From positions 54,066,543 through 54,130,542 of the forward strand of contig OZ020589.1 of assembly GCA_963971535.1 (NCBI GenBank): DNA of 64,000 bases, given 5' to 3'. Shown piece after piece: positions 12,510 through 24,423 of the stretch. The notes beneath the pieces are model-generated. The model saw only the letters and a list, made by a program, of their open reading frames with translations, did not search any database and had not been told where the DNA came from. The position numbers and the translations under genes were made by a program. Source of the DNA: Notolepis coatsorum. Its lineage: Eukaryota; Chordata; Actinopteri; Aulopiformes; Paralepididae. Within the stretch, counting starts at the first letter, position 1; each line of letters opens with the position of its first letter.

Positions 12510-13337
12510 ATGTCTAAACAGACACAGACCAGGATGGGAACGCTGAACGCCGTGGATAAGGAGCTCATTAGGTCGATATTCCGTGAGAAAATAGACGCTA
12601 TCGTGGCTAAGCTAACCGGCAGAGTGGATGCGCTCCAGGAGACGGTAGCCAGCATAGACACACGGTTAGCCGTGGTGGAGGAGAGCCTATCCGCAGTCGT
12701 GGAGTTGGCTGATACCAACGCCACGGTGATATCGTCCTTGGAGGACAAGCTGTGGGCTTGTGAGATGAAGTCGGCAGATCTGGAGGACCGTGGCAGGAGA
12801 TGCAATGTTAGAATATACGGGCTACCCGATGAAGTGGAGGAGGACGCGCCGATTAAGTTCCTCGAGAAAATGATACCGAAGTGGTTCCCGAAGCTAGCCT
12901 CCCCCGAGATCGAGAGAGCGCACAGGATCTTCAGAGCCGCTACCCCGATGAAGAGCGAGCGTACAAACCCTTGCACATTCATCTTCTGCTGCCTGAGGTT
13001 CCAGACAAGACAGGATATTTTAAAAGAGACCAGGTTGAATCCTCCGGTGATGAACGGCCGTACTCTGAGATTCGCCGCAGATTTCAGTGACTACACAGCG
13101 AGGCGCCGTAGAGCTTTCGCCAGAGCCATGGATCTCACACGTGAAAGGGCGGTGGAGGTATTCCTACTGTTCCCGGCAACGCTGAAAGTAAAGACAGGAC
13201 GAGGAGCTGTGTCGTGCAACCGTCTATTCAAGTCACCATCCGAGGCGGAGGACTTCATTTGGAAAAGCAATACCAACATCCCGAATGAGAGGAACAGACC
13301 GCCCCCGGTGGAGCAGACCTCGAGCGACGGAGAGTGA
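12510..13337 (+). CDS. LINE ORF1 protein (L1/Tx1-type RNA-binding protein)
   Basis: This intact 275-residue frame starts at the first ATG after the LINE 5' UTR. Residues about 20-90 form a heptad-rich coiled coil (MSKQTQ... to LEDKLWACEMK). They are followed by the junction LEDRGRRCNVRIYGLPDE, which marks the start of the RRM in L1-type ORF1 proteins. A C-terminal domain follows with RAHRI, DILKETR and a basic TARRRRAFARAM segment. Proteins of this family trimerise, bind element RNA and act as chaperones in the ribonucleoprotein. The frame is complete although ORF2 of the same copy is broken. No zinc knuckle is seen, unlike some Tx1 ORF1 proteins. Confidence 0.85.
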   Translation: MSKQTQTRMGTLNAVDKELIRSIFREKIDAIVAKLTGRVDALQETVASIDTRLAVVEESLSAVVELADTNATVISSLEDKLWACEMKSADLEDRGRRCNVRIYGLPDEVEEDAPIKFLEKMIPKWFPKLASPEIERAHRIFRAATPMKSERTNPCTFIFCCLRFQTRQDILKETRLNPPVMNGRTLRFAADFSDYTARRRRAFARAMDLTRERAVEVFLLFPATLKVKTGRGAVSCNRLFKSPSEAEDFIWKSNTNIPNERNRPPPVEQTSSDGE

Positions 13338-16300
13338 GAGGCCGGAGCAGGTACCTGAGGCTGGCTTCACGCGAGGCCTGCTAGCATGCTAGCTATCCAA
13401 GCTAGCGGCCCTGTAGAGTGGAGCAGGCTCCACACGTGGGCTGCTAGCATTCCAGCTAACTAAGCTAACGGCTCTGGAGCACGAGGGCTGTTAGCACTCC
13501 AGCTAACTACCCAAGCTAGCACTGTTGTAAACACAGCCGACCGCAGATTTTTCAGTCCTCAGAACGGTAACACTCTACTTCTCTATACGGTATTGTCTCA
13601 GTCACGAGCATGAATATTGACTATTTGAAATGTAATTCAGACGTCCTTTACTCTTAGAGTATCGGTTTTTAATTTTATTTTTAATTTAATTTTTTTATCG
13701 TCTGTCATTCGAACTATGCATTGAACTGTGCTTAGATTGTTACGGATATTATCTTTGTCCAGCTCTGCCCGGGCTAAATGAATATCACAAGTTTCACTCA
13801 AACAGACTGTATGGGCTTATGAACCGTTCAACCAACGGGGGGGTGACCCCCTTGCAACGAGCTGCAACGAGCTGGTTGCTGTGACCCGGTCACAGTGCCA
13901 AATGGTGTTTGATCGCCATCAGACAAGATATTTGATGGGGGGGTGGGGGAGGGGAGGGGGGGATACGGGGATTTTTGTTTTTAATTTCTTGTGGCTCGCT
14001 CTATTATGTGTTTGCTCTCGCCCAACAGGACCTTAGCGTGGGGATGTGTATATGTTGTGGTGCTCTACTTCAAGGGAATCACATTCAGTCATACTGCAAC
14101 CTGGTTGGACTATGGCTAATTTAAACATCTTCATCTGGAATACAGGGGGTCTTAATATTCCACATAAACGCACAAGTGTACTAACATGGTTGAAAAGGCA
14201 GGAGGTGGATGTGGCTTTGCTGAGTGAAACGCATCTTTTAATGGCTGACAGTGCAAAACTTGCAAAAAAGTTTTATCATAACATAAGCTCCTCTTCTTTT
14301 AGCACTAAGTCCCGTGGAGTAGCCATAGTAGCTAAGCGAAAGTTGAATATTAAACTATTAGACGTGTGGTCTGATGCAGAAGGTCGAATTACTATTGCTA
14401 AGATGGAATACTCTAACAGGAAAATTGCTCTGATAGCCGCATATGTCCCTAATGTGTATGAAGCTAACTTTTATACTGTACTCACTACAGAGATGTTGAG
14501 TACTCATTTATAGTGGGTGCTGATTTCAATGTAATTTGGGATCCATTGATTGATAAGTCCAATAATGCTGAAATCCACGATCAGATGCAAGTGACCGCGG
14601 CCCTACGTGCCTGGTCTAGGGACACAGGGGTTATTGATATGTGGCGGTTACTCAACCCAACCGCGCAAGACTACTCTTTTTTATCCACAAGACATAAAAC
14701 TTTTTCCAGAATTGATTATGTTTTTTCTTCCTCTAGGCTATTCGATAGCTTTGACGTTGACTTGAGGCCCATTGCACTGTCAGACCACAAATACATCCTC
14801 CTTAAGGGTTCACTCAGTAAAATAACGTCCCGTGCCCCTAGATGGCGCTTTAACTCAATGCTGCTGAAGAACGATGAATTCAACCTACAATTTAAGGAGA
14901 AGCTCATTGAATTCTTGCAGTTTAATGCTGGATCGGTACAGGACCCCAGAATTTTATGGAATTCGGTTAAGGGGTTTATTAGAAGTAACACCACTCTATT
15001 TGCTTCCAATCTCCGCAAGGGTCGTCTCTCCAAGTTGGTAGAATTGGAAGAGCTTCATAAAACAATGATGTCTTCTATGCAGCACAGCTACTCTAGCCGA
15101 CTGGAGCTCCAAATTAAGGTGGTGAAAAAGGAGATTAACTCCATTTTAAGACAACAGTCTGAATTTCAAATGCACAGAACAAGACAACACTACTACTTTC
15201 ATGGCTCTAGACCTAGTCCCCTACTAGCTATGAAGATACGGGCCAGTGAACAATTTGCGGATATCCCTGCCATTAACCACCAACCCCAACAAAATCAACA
15301 ATACATTTAGCTCGTTTTATTACAACCTGTACGAGTCATAAGTGGTCTATGATCATACCAAGCTGGAGGACTATCTTAGTTAAATGAACTTACCACAAAT
15401 CTCAGAGGATGACGCTAAACGGTTAGCTGAACCTATCACACTAGATGAGCTCAGTGAGGCGATTGCTGACATGCAGCGGGGCAAGGCTCCTGGTTGGGAC
15501 GGCATTCCACCGGAACTCTATATTGTGTTCTGGGATGTACTCTGTCCCTTATTACTCTCAATGATTTTACACTCAGTCAAAGAGGGCAATTTTTCCAGGG
15601 ATGTCAATATGGCACTTATATCTGTCCTACTCAAGAAAGATAAGGATCCCACCGAATGTGGCAGCTATAGACCCTTAAGTCTCCTCGGAGCCGATCTCAA
15701 GCTATATGCCAAGGTGCTAGCCATCCGACTTCAAAAGCATTTGACATCTCTGGTTGACCCTGATCAGACTGGCTTTATAAGAGGCCGACTGGTCACGGAT
15801 AATATCAGACGGTTACTGCACGTGATTGATGCGAGCAAGGATGTCGCAACCCCTACGGCTGTCATGTCCTTAGACGCGATGAAGGCCTTTGACAGATTGG
15901 AGTGGTCTTGTTTGTGGGCAGTCCTTAGAAGGATGGGGTTAGGTGAGGGGTTCATTCACATGATAAAAGTTCTCTACACAGGGCCCTCGGCCATGATCTT
16001 AACAGGGAAACTCTGCTTGCCACTCTTCTCTGTCTCGTGCTCTTCTACACAGGGTTGTCCTCTTAGTCCCGAACTCTTTGCTTTATCACTCGAACCTCTA
16101 GCTCAGTACATAAGACAATCCCAGATTATATCCCCTGTGTCAATTAAGGGCACACATCACCATATCAGTTTATACGCACATGATGTACTCCTATTTATGC
16201 AGAACCCCGCCGTCTCTCTACCTCATCTTCTCCAAGTAATAGATGATTTTGGCAGTCTATCTGGATTTAAGATCAACTGGCCAAAATCAGCCTTCCTTCC

Positions 16301-16672
16301 ACTCAATGAGACTGTGAAGGCAACCATCCTCCCAGCAAACATACTCATGGTAGAGCACTTTAAGTTTCTTGGGATTGAAATATTCCCCACTATTAGCCAG
16401 ACAGTAAAGTATAACTACTCCAGCTTGGGTGACGGGATTACGAATGATTTCAACAGGTGGTCCAAATTAAAAAACCCATTACAGGCCCGTGCCTCAATAA
16501 TTAAGATGAATGTTTTACCCAGAATTAACTTTATCAGCTCCATGCTACCGTTATCTCCTCCTGTTGGTTACTGGCAAAAACTGCACTCTGCTGCATATAC
16601 ATTCGTCTGGAACAACAAACGCCCACGCTTAAAGAGATCCACTGCACAGAGGAGTAAACTAGACGGGGGTTT

Positions 16673-17543
16673 TGTGAGGGTTCGCCTGTCCCTGGACCCT
16701 TTTTCCCTGTCTCCTCTCCTCACCAGCCCCCACCTTTGGACATTCTTGTACTCTTGGCGTTTGTATTGTCTCCCGTGTGTTTTAGCGTTGTTTTGTCTTT
16801 AGTCTCGTTGCCTTTGTAATTGTTTTATTTGTCCCTTGTATGGTGTTCTCTCTGTAATTGTAATTTTGATTCTAGTCTAGTTTATTCCCCAGTGTGTGTT
16901 TGGCCTTTTGTTTTCCTTACCCCTGTGTGTTAGTTCAGCTTTCCCCATCAGGTGTGTCTCGTTCCCAATTACCCTCTTGTGTCAATCAGTGTGTGTATAT
17001 CTGCCTTGTTTGCCATTCTCTCTTTGTCGGTTCATTGTTTGGATTCCCTACTAGTGTTTGCTGTCTAGTTTCCTCTGTTCCTGTGATCCTGTTACTCCTT
17101 CCAGTATTTTTGTAGTAAGTGTTCCTAGTGTTTATTTTGTTTGTTCCTCCCTTCGTTGTTTTTCGTGGAATGTTCATTTTGTTTGTTAGGGTTTTAATTT
17201 GTAGTCAGTTGTTCATGTTTTTCCTAGCCTGCCTTGCAGTGTTTTGTTTGTGCCTTTTGGACTTGCTCTCTTTATGAGTTTATTATTTGTTTTTCGTATT
17301 TAGCCCTCTGCCAGTTCTTCAGCTGTGCTATTCTTTGTTTTTGTATTTTTGCTGCTGCCTTTGGACGTATTTTTGTAAATATCTTTGTTGCTGCCCTCTG
17401 TTTAAATTGGATTATTTTGTTACACTTCACCCCTGGCTCGAAGTGTTCAAGATTAAAGGAGCAGTGCTCACTTTTGACAATCCATATCTACCTCTCCCTC
17501 GTATCTGTTTGCGCTTGGGCCCTCTGCCAACACATCCGTAACA
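16673..17543 (+). mobile_element. Solo LTR, 871 bp, inside LINE ORF2
   Basis: It begins TGTGAGGG and ends CCGTAACA, the TG...CA ends of an LTR, and is flanked by the perfect 5-bp duplication GGTTT (16668-16672 and 17544-17548). An ATTAAA-type signal occurs near 17453. The sequence is T-rich and non-coding. No internal region is present, so this is a solo LTR left by LTR-LTR recombination. A 5-bp duplication suits Gypsy-type elements. Its last 60 bases resemble the end of the LTR at 63006-63680. Confidence 0.88.
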
Positions 17544-18130
17544 GGTTTAGCATTTCCAGACTTCAAATATTATTTTCAAGCTTACTCTTTGAGACCTCTC
17601 ATCACTTGGTTTGACGCTCAAGCAGCCGTGTCCTGGCGACCATTGGAGGAGAAGATGGTGTCCCCACATAGACTTCAAGATATTGTGTATACCAACATTT
17701 CAATTAAGCAATGCAAATTACGATTTGGCCCTCTTATCACACATGTGATCCAGATTTGGCGTGACACCCAGAAAGCACGCACTAACCGCCATAAATGGCA
17801 CACGCATTCCCCCCTATTCAATAACAATTTACTCCTTATTGGACAACAACCCATTAAATACCCTAGATGAGAAGGGAAAGGCATCCATACATTGGGGGAT
17901 ATCTTCGATGACTCTGGTCTCCGATCTTTCCAGGATCTATCCAACGGATATGATCTCCCCAGAAACTCCTTTTTCTTTTATTTACAAATGAGAGCAGCTC
18001 TGAAGGCTCATGGCGTTCCATGGGACGTTCCACTAGAGCGACACCGGTTTCACAAATTATTTTATGACAGGGAGACATCGAGAGGCTTCGTCTCTGACTT
18101 TTATCGGCACTTACTTATGTCCTCATATAA

Positions 18131-18809
18131 CAGTGGTCACCAACCTTTTTAAGCCCAAGATCACTTCTTTTTTTTTTTTTGGTGAAGGCTATTGAAGGAA
18201 GCGTTGAGAGAAAAAGACAGCCAAGATTGTACTTTAAACTAAATTACTTTTATCTGCCTGTATTCTAATTACATGCGATGCTTTGGTCCAACATTAAAAC
18301 GTCAAAGTAGAACTGTAATATGTACTTTCTCAGTCAGTGCTAAGTACAGTCATCTTATGCAGCATCACTTTTCACATCAAAACAAAAGTAGAACTGTAAT
18401 GTGGACTTTCTCATATTATTAACATTGACAAACATATTTACAATTAGCATTTTATAAAGTAGAACTGTAATGTGTACTTTCCCAGTCAGTGCTAAGTGCA
18501 GTCATCTTATGCAGCATCACTTTTCACATCAAAACAAAAGTAGAACTGTAATGTGGACTCTCATATTATTAACATTAGAAAATGCTAATTGTAAATGTTT
18601 GTCAAAGTAGAACTGTCATATGTACTTTCTCAGTCAGTGCTAAGTGCAGTAATCTTATGCAGCATCACTTTTCACATCAAAACAAAAGAAAAAGAACTGT
18701 AATGTGGACTCTCAGGGAAAGATACAAAAAATAATAATCGGGGAAAGATCTACAGGGAAGGTCTCAAAGATCGACCAGTCGATCAAGATCGACGGGTTGG
18801 TGACCACTG
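18131..18809. mobile_element. Non-autonomous hAT element, 679 bp
   Basis: The perfect 15-bp terminal inverted repeat CAGTGGTCACCAACC is flanked by the 8-bp duplication TCATATAA (18123-18130 and 18810-18817), as hAT transposases produce. The interior has no transposase. It holds about three diverged copies of a module of 110-130 bp (GTAGAACTGTAATGT, CAGTCAGTGCTAAGT, CAGCATCACTTTTCACATC). It sits in ORF2 of the Tx1/L1-like LINE. Confidence 0.93.
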
Positions 18810-20017
18810 TCATATAAGGACCTACCCCTAGATACGATTTGGAGAAAGGATATCCCTGAGTTGGATATAGATTTTGATTGGGCTGCAGTCTGGGAAAATA
18901 TTAGGCTATCATCACGCAACCCAGATCACCAACAGATTCATAAAAATGTTGTTCATAGGACTTATTTGCCCCCCAGGCAATTGAACCTAATGGGTCTCAG
19001 ACCTGACTCTCGATGTACCTTTCTCAATTGCCGACCTCTGTACATGTAAAGAGACTCATTTTGGCCGGTCTTACGGCTGCCAAAAAGTTGATCGCTTCAC
19101 GCTGGATACAACCAGATAAGTTATGTCTGAAGGTATGGATTCTCACCTATCTTGATGTGATATATCTGGAGATATCCACTGCAGGAGTTTTAGGGGTTAA
19201 CGAAGCAAATATTGCTATCTGGTTGGCAGCGGTTGCAAAACTTAAAGAGCGCATATAACGTTCAATTGCTAGATAATCTATTATATATAATGTATTTAAC
19301 TCACGCTGAGGTCCTGGGGTGAGTGGGGGGGGGGGGGGGGGGGAGAGCAAGCAAGTGCCATTGTCCACTTGTTTTTTCTTGTAATTTTAATTATGTATAT
19401 TTTCTGGGCCCCCTTTGGCTGTGGTCTGGTGGTCGTGGGCTCGGACTGGGGGGGGGGGGGGGGCGTGGTTCGGGGTCTCTGCGGGTCAAGGCATTAAAGA
19501 GGCGTGATGCTTTGGCCCGCGGGGGCGCCGGACTCCGGGTCCTCCGGGGTTGGGGTTCGCGGCTGCCGGGCCTGGAGATGGAGGAGGCTCAGGAAGCCCG
19601 TTTTATAGTAAATGTTTTATTTTCCTTATACTTTGTGACAACTTATTTTAACTGGTTATGTATGTGTTCTGGGTCCCCGTCGGAGGGTCACATGCTCGGG
19701 TGGGGGGGCCCTTGGTTTCCGGCCCTCGGCGGGTCGGGGTGTTAAAGGGGCATGATGCTCTGACTCGCTGGGGTGCCGGACTAGGGGCTCTCGAGGGTTG
19801 GGGATCGTGGCTGTGATGGTTGGTGAGGGAGGGGGATCGGGATGTTAAATGTATAATCTGTCTAATTCATTGTCTAATCATTGTTGTGTTAGTTTATGTT
19901 TTTGGATGTCTTTTATGTATTATTGTTATTATTGTGTTGTGAGTTGTGTTGTTTCATGTTTGAAAAATGGAAAATAAAAAAGATTTGATCACAAAAAAAA
20001 AAACATTGGTAAAACCA

Positions 20018-20580
20018 AAGAGCTGATCGTGGATTTTAGGAGAATACAGCAGGGGACACACACGCCGTTGTGGATAAACGGGGCTATCGTGGACAGGGTG
20101 AGGGTGAGCAGTTTCAAGTACCTGGGAGTTCACATCACAGAGGACCTGACATGGTCTACACACATAGATTCTGTGGTGAAAAAGGGGAAACAGCGCCTCT
20201 ATCACCTGATACAGCTAAGGAAGTTCAGAGTATCGGGGAAGATACTCCACTTCTTCTACTCCGGGGCTGTAGAGAGCATTCTGACTGGAAACACTGCCTG
20301 GTTTGGAAACAGCACGGCACAGGACAGGAAGGCACTCCAGAGAGTGGTGCGCTCAGCTGAGCGTACTACGGGTATTGCACTACCACCCCTGCAGGACTTA
20401 TATAACAGGAGGTGCAAATCCAGAGCCTGCAGAATTATGAAAGACCCTCACCACCCCAACAACAGCCCGTTTAAGCTGCTGCGGTCAGGCAAGCGCTTAC
20501 GGTCACACGCTGCAAGAACAGAGAGACTCCGACTCAGCTTCTTCCCCCAGGCCATCAGAACACTGAACACTGAACAATAG
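20018..20580 (+). pseudogene. Rex1-like LINE reverse transcriptase, C-terminal part
   Basis: Continuing from 12376 after the nested LINE, the frame encodes the C-terminal RT region: [43 protein letters not shown], and the C-terminal LRSGKR and FFPQAIRTLN. It ends at a TAG at 20578-20580. It is close to the copy at 57194-58150. A DIRS element begins 17 bp after the stop, and the LINE 3' UTR resumes at 26076. Confidence 0.88.
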
Positions 20581-20597
20581 GTTATGTATATAACCTA

Positions 20598-20766
20598 GTT
20601 ATATGAGTACTGGCTGAGCGTCCTGCTCTTCGCCATCGAGATGTACCTCATCTCCAGTACCTACGGTACTTCATTAATGAAAAACAAATGCACCCAGCAT
20701 CTGACCAGGCCCCGCCCCAATGCCGTACTATAAGGCAGCAGGCGTGGTCACCACTCGCCCTTCCTC
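20598..20766. repeat. DIRS left inverted terminal repeat
   Basis: It runs from GTTATATGAGTACTGG to CTCGCCCTTCCTC and is the reverse complement of 25914-26075, with an extra segment of about 10 bp (ATGAAAAACAA near 20680) and different outermost bases. Different outer edges in the two termini are normal for DIRS elements and are both represented in the internal complementary region. Confidence 0.9.
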
Positions 20767-20817
20767 GGAAAAAGTTTCAATCAGAAAAGTTTCCCAAGGG
20801 ACCTCAGGGCACGCTAA

Positions 20818-20907
20818 GAGCAGGACGCTCAGCCAGTACTCATATAACTCATATAATCGTTATATAGTCGTACTGGCGAATCGTGTCCTGCTCTTCGCCA
20901 TTGAGAT
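20818..20907. repeat. DIRS internal complementary region
   Basis: The left half reads GAGCAGGACGCTCAGCCAGT and so on, the reverse complement of the left terminus from 20598. The right half reads GTTATATAGTCGTACTGGCG, the reverse complement of the outer edge of the right terminus (ending 26075). In DIRS1 this region is the template that restores both ends of the circle during replication. Confidence 0.88.
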
Positions 20908-21132
20908 ATGGGGACAGAGCAGACGCGAGGACCGACAAATGCACCCCCTGAGGACCCGAAAGCCCACATCAGGGGGGAGGGGAGTCCCGTCACCCCTCCT
21001 TCCTAGTGAAGAGGGGGCGGCAGTCAACTCCACCCAAGTGCGAAAAAGAGGGAACTAGAAACCTCCAAACGCACAGCACAGGTGGGACCACGTGTGACAC
21101 AACACCTCGTGGTCCACACCCACACACCCCTG

Positions 21133-24100
21133 CTACCCCACCGAAAGACGGGAAGCAGGAGAGGTTCCAGACCTCAGAACCACCTGGGAGACAGAACCCC
21201 CGGTCATGTCCATGAGGTAAAACCTTACGAAGGGACCCGGTGAGGACCATGAAGCCGCAGCACAGATGTCCTCTACCGAGGCCCCTAACAGGGTGGCGGC
21301 CGAGTGGAGTGCGCCCTGACACCCCAAGGAGGGGCCAGACCAGCCAACGTGTAGCAAAGGGCAATGCCCTCGCACAACCAATGGGACAGGCGCTGTTTCG
21401 ACTGAGTACGGCTGAGGTAAATCCCCAAAGCCCGGACCGGACATGACAGGTGAAGGCTCGCCTCTAACTCACTAGCGTGAGGAGGCGGATGAAACGCCTG
21501 TACCATAATATCCCTGGAGCGGAAAGAACTCCGGATATTTTTTGGCACGAAGGCTGGATTAGGCCTCAGAGTGGCACCGCTATCGAAACGAATAGACAGA
21601 CACTCAGGCTGCACCGAGAGAGCACAGAGCTCACCCACGCGCTTAGCGGAGGTGATGGCCAGCAAGAACGCAGTCTTGAACGACAGCTGTTCCAAAGGCG
21701 CTTGCTCAAGAGGCTCAAACGGGGCCTTGGACAACCGACCGAGGACCAATTGAAGATCCCAACTCGGAGCCAGAGAGCGTGTCACTGGCTTAAGGCGCCG
21801 AGCGCCAAACAGGAAACGCTTCACAAGAGGGTGGCTGAACAACACAACGCCCTCAAACCCCTCATGATAAGAGGATATAGCCGCAGCATATACCCTCACC
21901 GTCGAAGCCGACAGTTTATCAAGGAGAGACTGAAGGAAAGCAAGGACAGCATCCAGGGGGCAGGACACTGGGTCCCGGCCCCCCACCTTACACCACTCTT
22001 GGAACATACGCCACCTACCCGCGTAAATCGCGATAGTGGAGGGAGCACGCGCATTCCGGATGGTGTCAACCACAGAAGGGTCCATCCTCTCCAGACTCAC
22101 CCTCTCACCAGCCAAACCATCAGAGGCTGGCCCAGCACAGGGGGCTGCCACAGCGACCCGGCCGCTTGAGAGAGGGCCCGCGATGACCAAGGAACAGGCC
22201 ACGGCGGGGCTACCAATAGCTGGATCAGGACCGGGAACCACACAGCTGTGCCCCGGTCCGGCGCAACCAGGATCAAGGTCCTGTGCGCCCACCGTACCCG
22301 CTCCAACAACTGACCTATCAGGTGTGAGGGGGGGAAGGCGTACAGAAGCCCGGGCGGCCATGGATACACTGAGAAGGCATCCACCCCCAAAGGAGGATCG
22401 TCCTCCCGACTGACCGAGAACCACAAGGGGCACTTGTGAGATCGTCTGCTCGCAAACAGATCCACTGAAGCTTCCCCGAAGCGATCCCAGATCTGCCTGA
22501 CTACGTCTTGGCGCAGTTCCCACTCGTCGTGATGAGGACCGCCCCGCGACATCACATCCGCGCTCACATTCTCCTTGCCAGGGATGTGGAGCGCCCTCAG
22601 ACTGCGCAGATTGTGAGACGCCCATAGCCAGAGCTCGACCGCCGCCCGGTGCAGACGGGTGGAGCGTACTCCACCCTGTCTGTTGATATACGCCGCTGCT
22701 GTCATACTGTCCGTCCTGACCAAAACGTGCTCGCCTACCACCAAGTGGGCGAGCCGTCTGAGGACCAGGAGTACCGCCTTCAATTCCAACACATTGATGT
22801 GCAGGGCAGACCGGGCAGCATGGATCGTCCAGCTGCCCCCTACTGTGTTGGTCCAACACGTCCCCCCATCCCGTGAGGGAGGCGTCGGTGAAGACCGTGA
22901 CGTGTGAACGCCTGCTGCCCATGGGGACCCCGTTGGTGAGGATATCAGTCCTCCTCCAGTGGGCGAGATCCCCCCATATCGACAAGGGAACCGTCAACCG
23001 TTTCCACTTGCCCCTCACCGGGTCTATTTTCATACTGGAAAACCACCTCTGTATCCTCCTCATGAAGAGGAGGCCAAGAGGGACCACAGCGTGAGCAGAT
23101 GCCATCATACCGAGCAGGCGCATCACCTGCAGCGCCGTGACCGTCCATCCAGGACGGAAACCCCCGAGCGCGCTGAGGATAGACACTCTCCGTTGCTCCG
23201 AGAGGGTTGCCCTCATGGGCCTTGAACTTAGAACCAAGCCCAAGTACTCCACCTGTTGACTGGGAAGAGGCGTACTCTTCTTCCAGTTCACAGCAAAACC
23301 CAGCCTGGTGAGGAATTCCACCACCAGCCTGGTATGAGACCTGGCGACCTCCTCCGACCGGCTGAGGAGCAGCATGTCGTCGAGATAGAAAATAATTCGT
23401 ATCCCCTGACGACGTAGAGGCTCCAGCGCGGCCTCTACGCACTTGGTGAATGTGCGGGGGGCCAGAGAGTAGCCGAACGGCAACCTCTGGTATTCGTATG
23501 CTACGCCCTGAAAAAGGAACCGTAGGAACTTCCTGTGAGGAGGGAAAATCGGGATGTGAAAATACGCATCCTTCAGGTCTATGGAGGTGAACCAGTCTCC
23601 CACCCTGACAGCAAGTAGCAGGTGTTTGACGGTCAACATTCTGAATGGTCTCGCCACAATCAGATGATTGAACGTGGACAGATCCAGTATAGGTCTGACA
23701 CCTCCCGTTTTTTTGGGCACCAGAAAATAACGGGAGTAGACGCCTGACATCGCGTCCTCTCTCGGGACCATGACTACGGCCTGCTTTGCCAACAGAGATT
23801 GGATCTCGTCGGCCAGAGCTGTCATTGCTGCTGACCCTGACAATAGGGGCTGCACCAAACCTGAAAACGGAGGGTGGGGTTGTGCGAACTGCAAGACAAG
23901 CTCCCGCCTCAACGTTCTCTCCATCCACCTCGACATATGGCACTGTTGTAGCCATATGTGATAATAATCCCAGAGCGCACCCGCCGCCAACTGGCGCTGG
24001 GCCGCAAGGAACTGTAGATAGGCGGCCCGGTCCCTCCCGCTGTGCGTAGCCTCTGAACCCGCCAACCGTGTGGGCAGGGCGTTCCGTGGAATCGGGACAA

Positions 24101-24137
24101 CGGTCCCTGATACAACCCACGAGGCAATCGCACCCAA
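21133..24137 (-). pseudogene. DIRS RT / RNase H / tyrosine recombinase region
   Basis: A 950-residue minus-strand frame (24137 to 21285) starts with a reverse transcriptase: TSIDLKDAYFHIP near residues 184-196 and the catalytic FYLDDMLLL near 250-258. RNase H opens at FTDAS (416-420). At a six-G run near 22862 the true RNase H/methyltransferase-like coding shifts to another frame (22792-22097: TDSMTAAAYINRQGG, IPGKENVSADVMSR, VDLFASR). The tyrosine recombinase is back in the first frame from residue about 685 (ARAPSTIAIYAGRW), with catalytic-type motifs SAKRVGEL (about 830-837) and RAHSTR (941-946). It stops early at 21285; the C-terminal part with the likely nucleophile region (SVEDICAAASW, VRFY) is in another frame at 21133-21444. 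One frameshift therefore disables the recombinase. Confidence 0.9.
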
Positions 24138-24423
24138 GGGGGGACCCCGACAGAAAGGGCCGGTTTGATACGGGAGAAGCTGACATCAAACTAGCTGACA
24201 CAAGCTCCCCCACTGAACACCCCTCCAGAACATGCTGAGGAGTTGTTCTGCAGCCGGACATGCAAGGCGTGAGGACCCCATGGGTTCCTACACACCGTAG
24301 CCCTGCAGTGATATTACTACCACCCGCACCTCTTCTTTTCAGATCACTGCGAGAGTGGGAGGCATCAACGTGATACCCCGCCTGGCGAAGGCGAGGTCGG
24401 GGTAACCCGCGCTGAGCATTCTT

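Larger units (their letters stand above)
14112..19258 (+). pseudogene. LINE ORF2, endonuclease-reverse transcriptase, broken
   Basis: The frame starts MANLNIFIWNTGGLN and encodes an APE-type endonuclease (SETHL, then GADFNVIWDP and LSDHKYILL), then a reverse transcriptase (GKAPGWDGIP, SYRPLSLLG, QTGFIRGR, LDAMKAFDRLEW, STQGCPLSPELFALSLEPLA) and the L1-type GGLAFPDFK region. Breaks: a frameshift near 14510 between endonuclease halves; a stop and frameshift around 15308-15384; the catalytic YADD reads YAHD (CAT at 16179-16181); a solo LTR at 16673; a frameshift near 17865; a hAT element at 18131; and a frameshift near 19040. Both nested insertions fall cleanly in codons, and the frame is continuous once each and its duplication is discounted. 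It cannot be active. Confidence 0.9.
12377..20001 (+). mobile_element. Full-length Tx1/L1-like LINE inserted in the Rex1 LINE
   Basis: The ends are set by a perfect 16-bp target duplication AACATTGGTAAAACCA (12361-12376 and 20002-20017), which joins the two halves of the Rex1-like coding frame. Order: a short 5' UTR, ORF1 (12510-13337), an inter-ORF region of about 770 bp with GCTAGC-rich short repeats, a broken ORF2 (14112-19258), and a G-rich 3' UTR ending in AATAAAAAAG and a poly-A tail. It is interrupted by a solo LTR (16673-17543) and a hAT element (18131-18809). Without these and their duplications it is about 6.06 kb, the normal size of a complete L1/Tx1 element. Confidence 0.92.

Noticed and set aside
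21477..22169. 230-codon plus-strand frame in the DIRS element
   Set aside because: Antisense shadow of the recombinase coding region, with no recognisable domain.
22945..24261. 438-codon minus-strand frame overlapping the DIRS RT
   Set aside because: It is a shadow of the RT frame; the RT motifs are in the other frame and this one has no domain.
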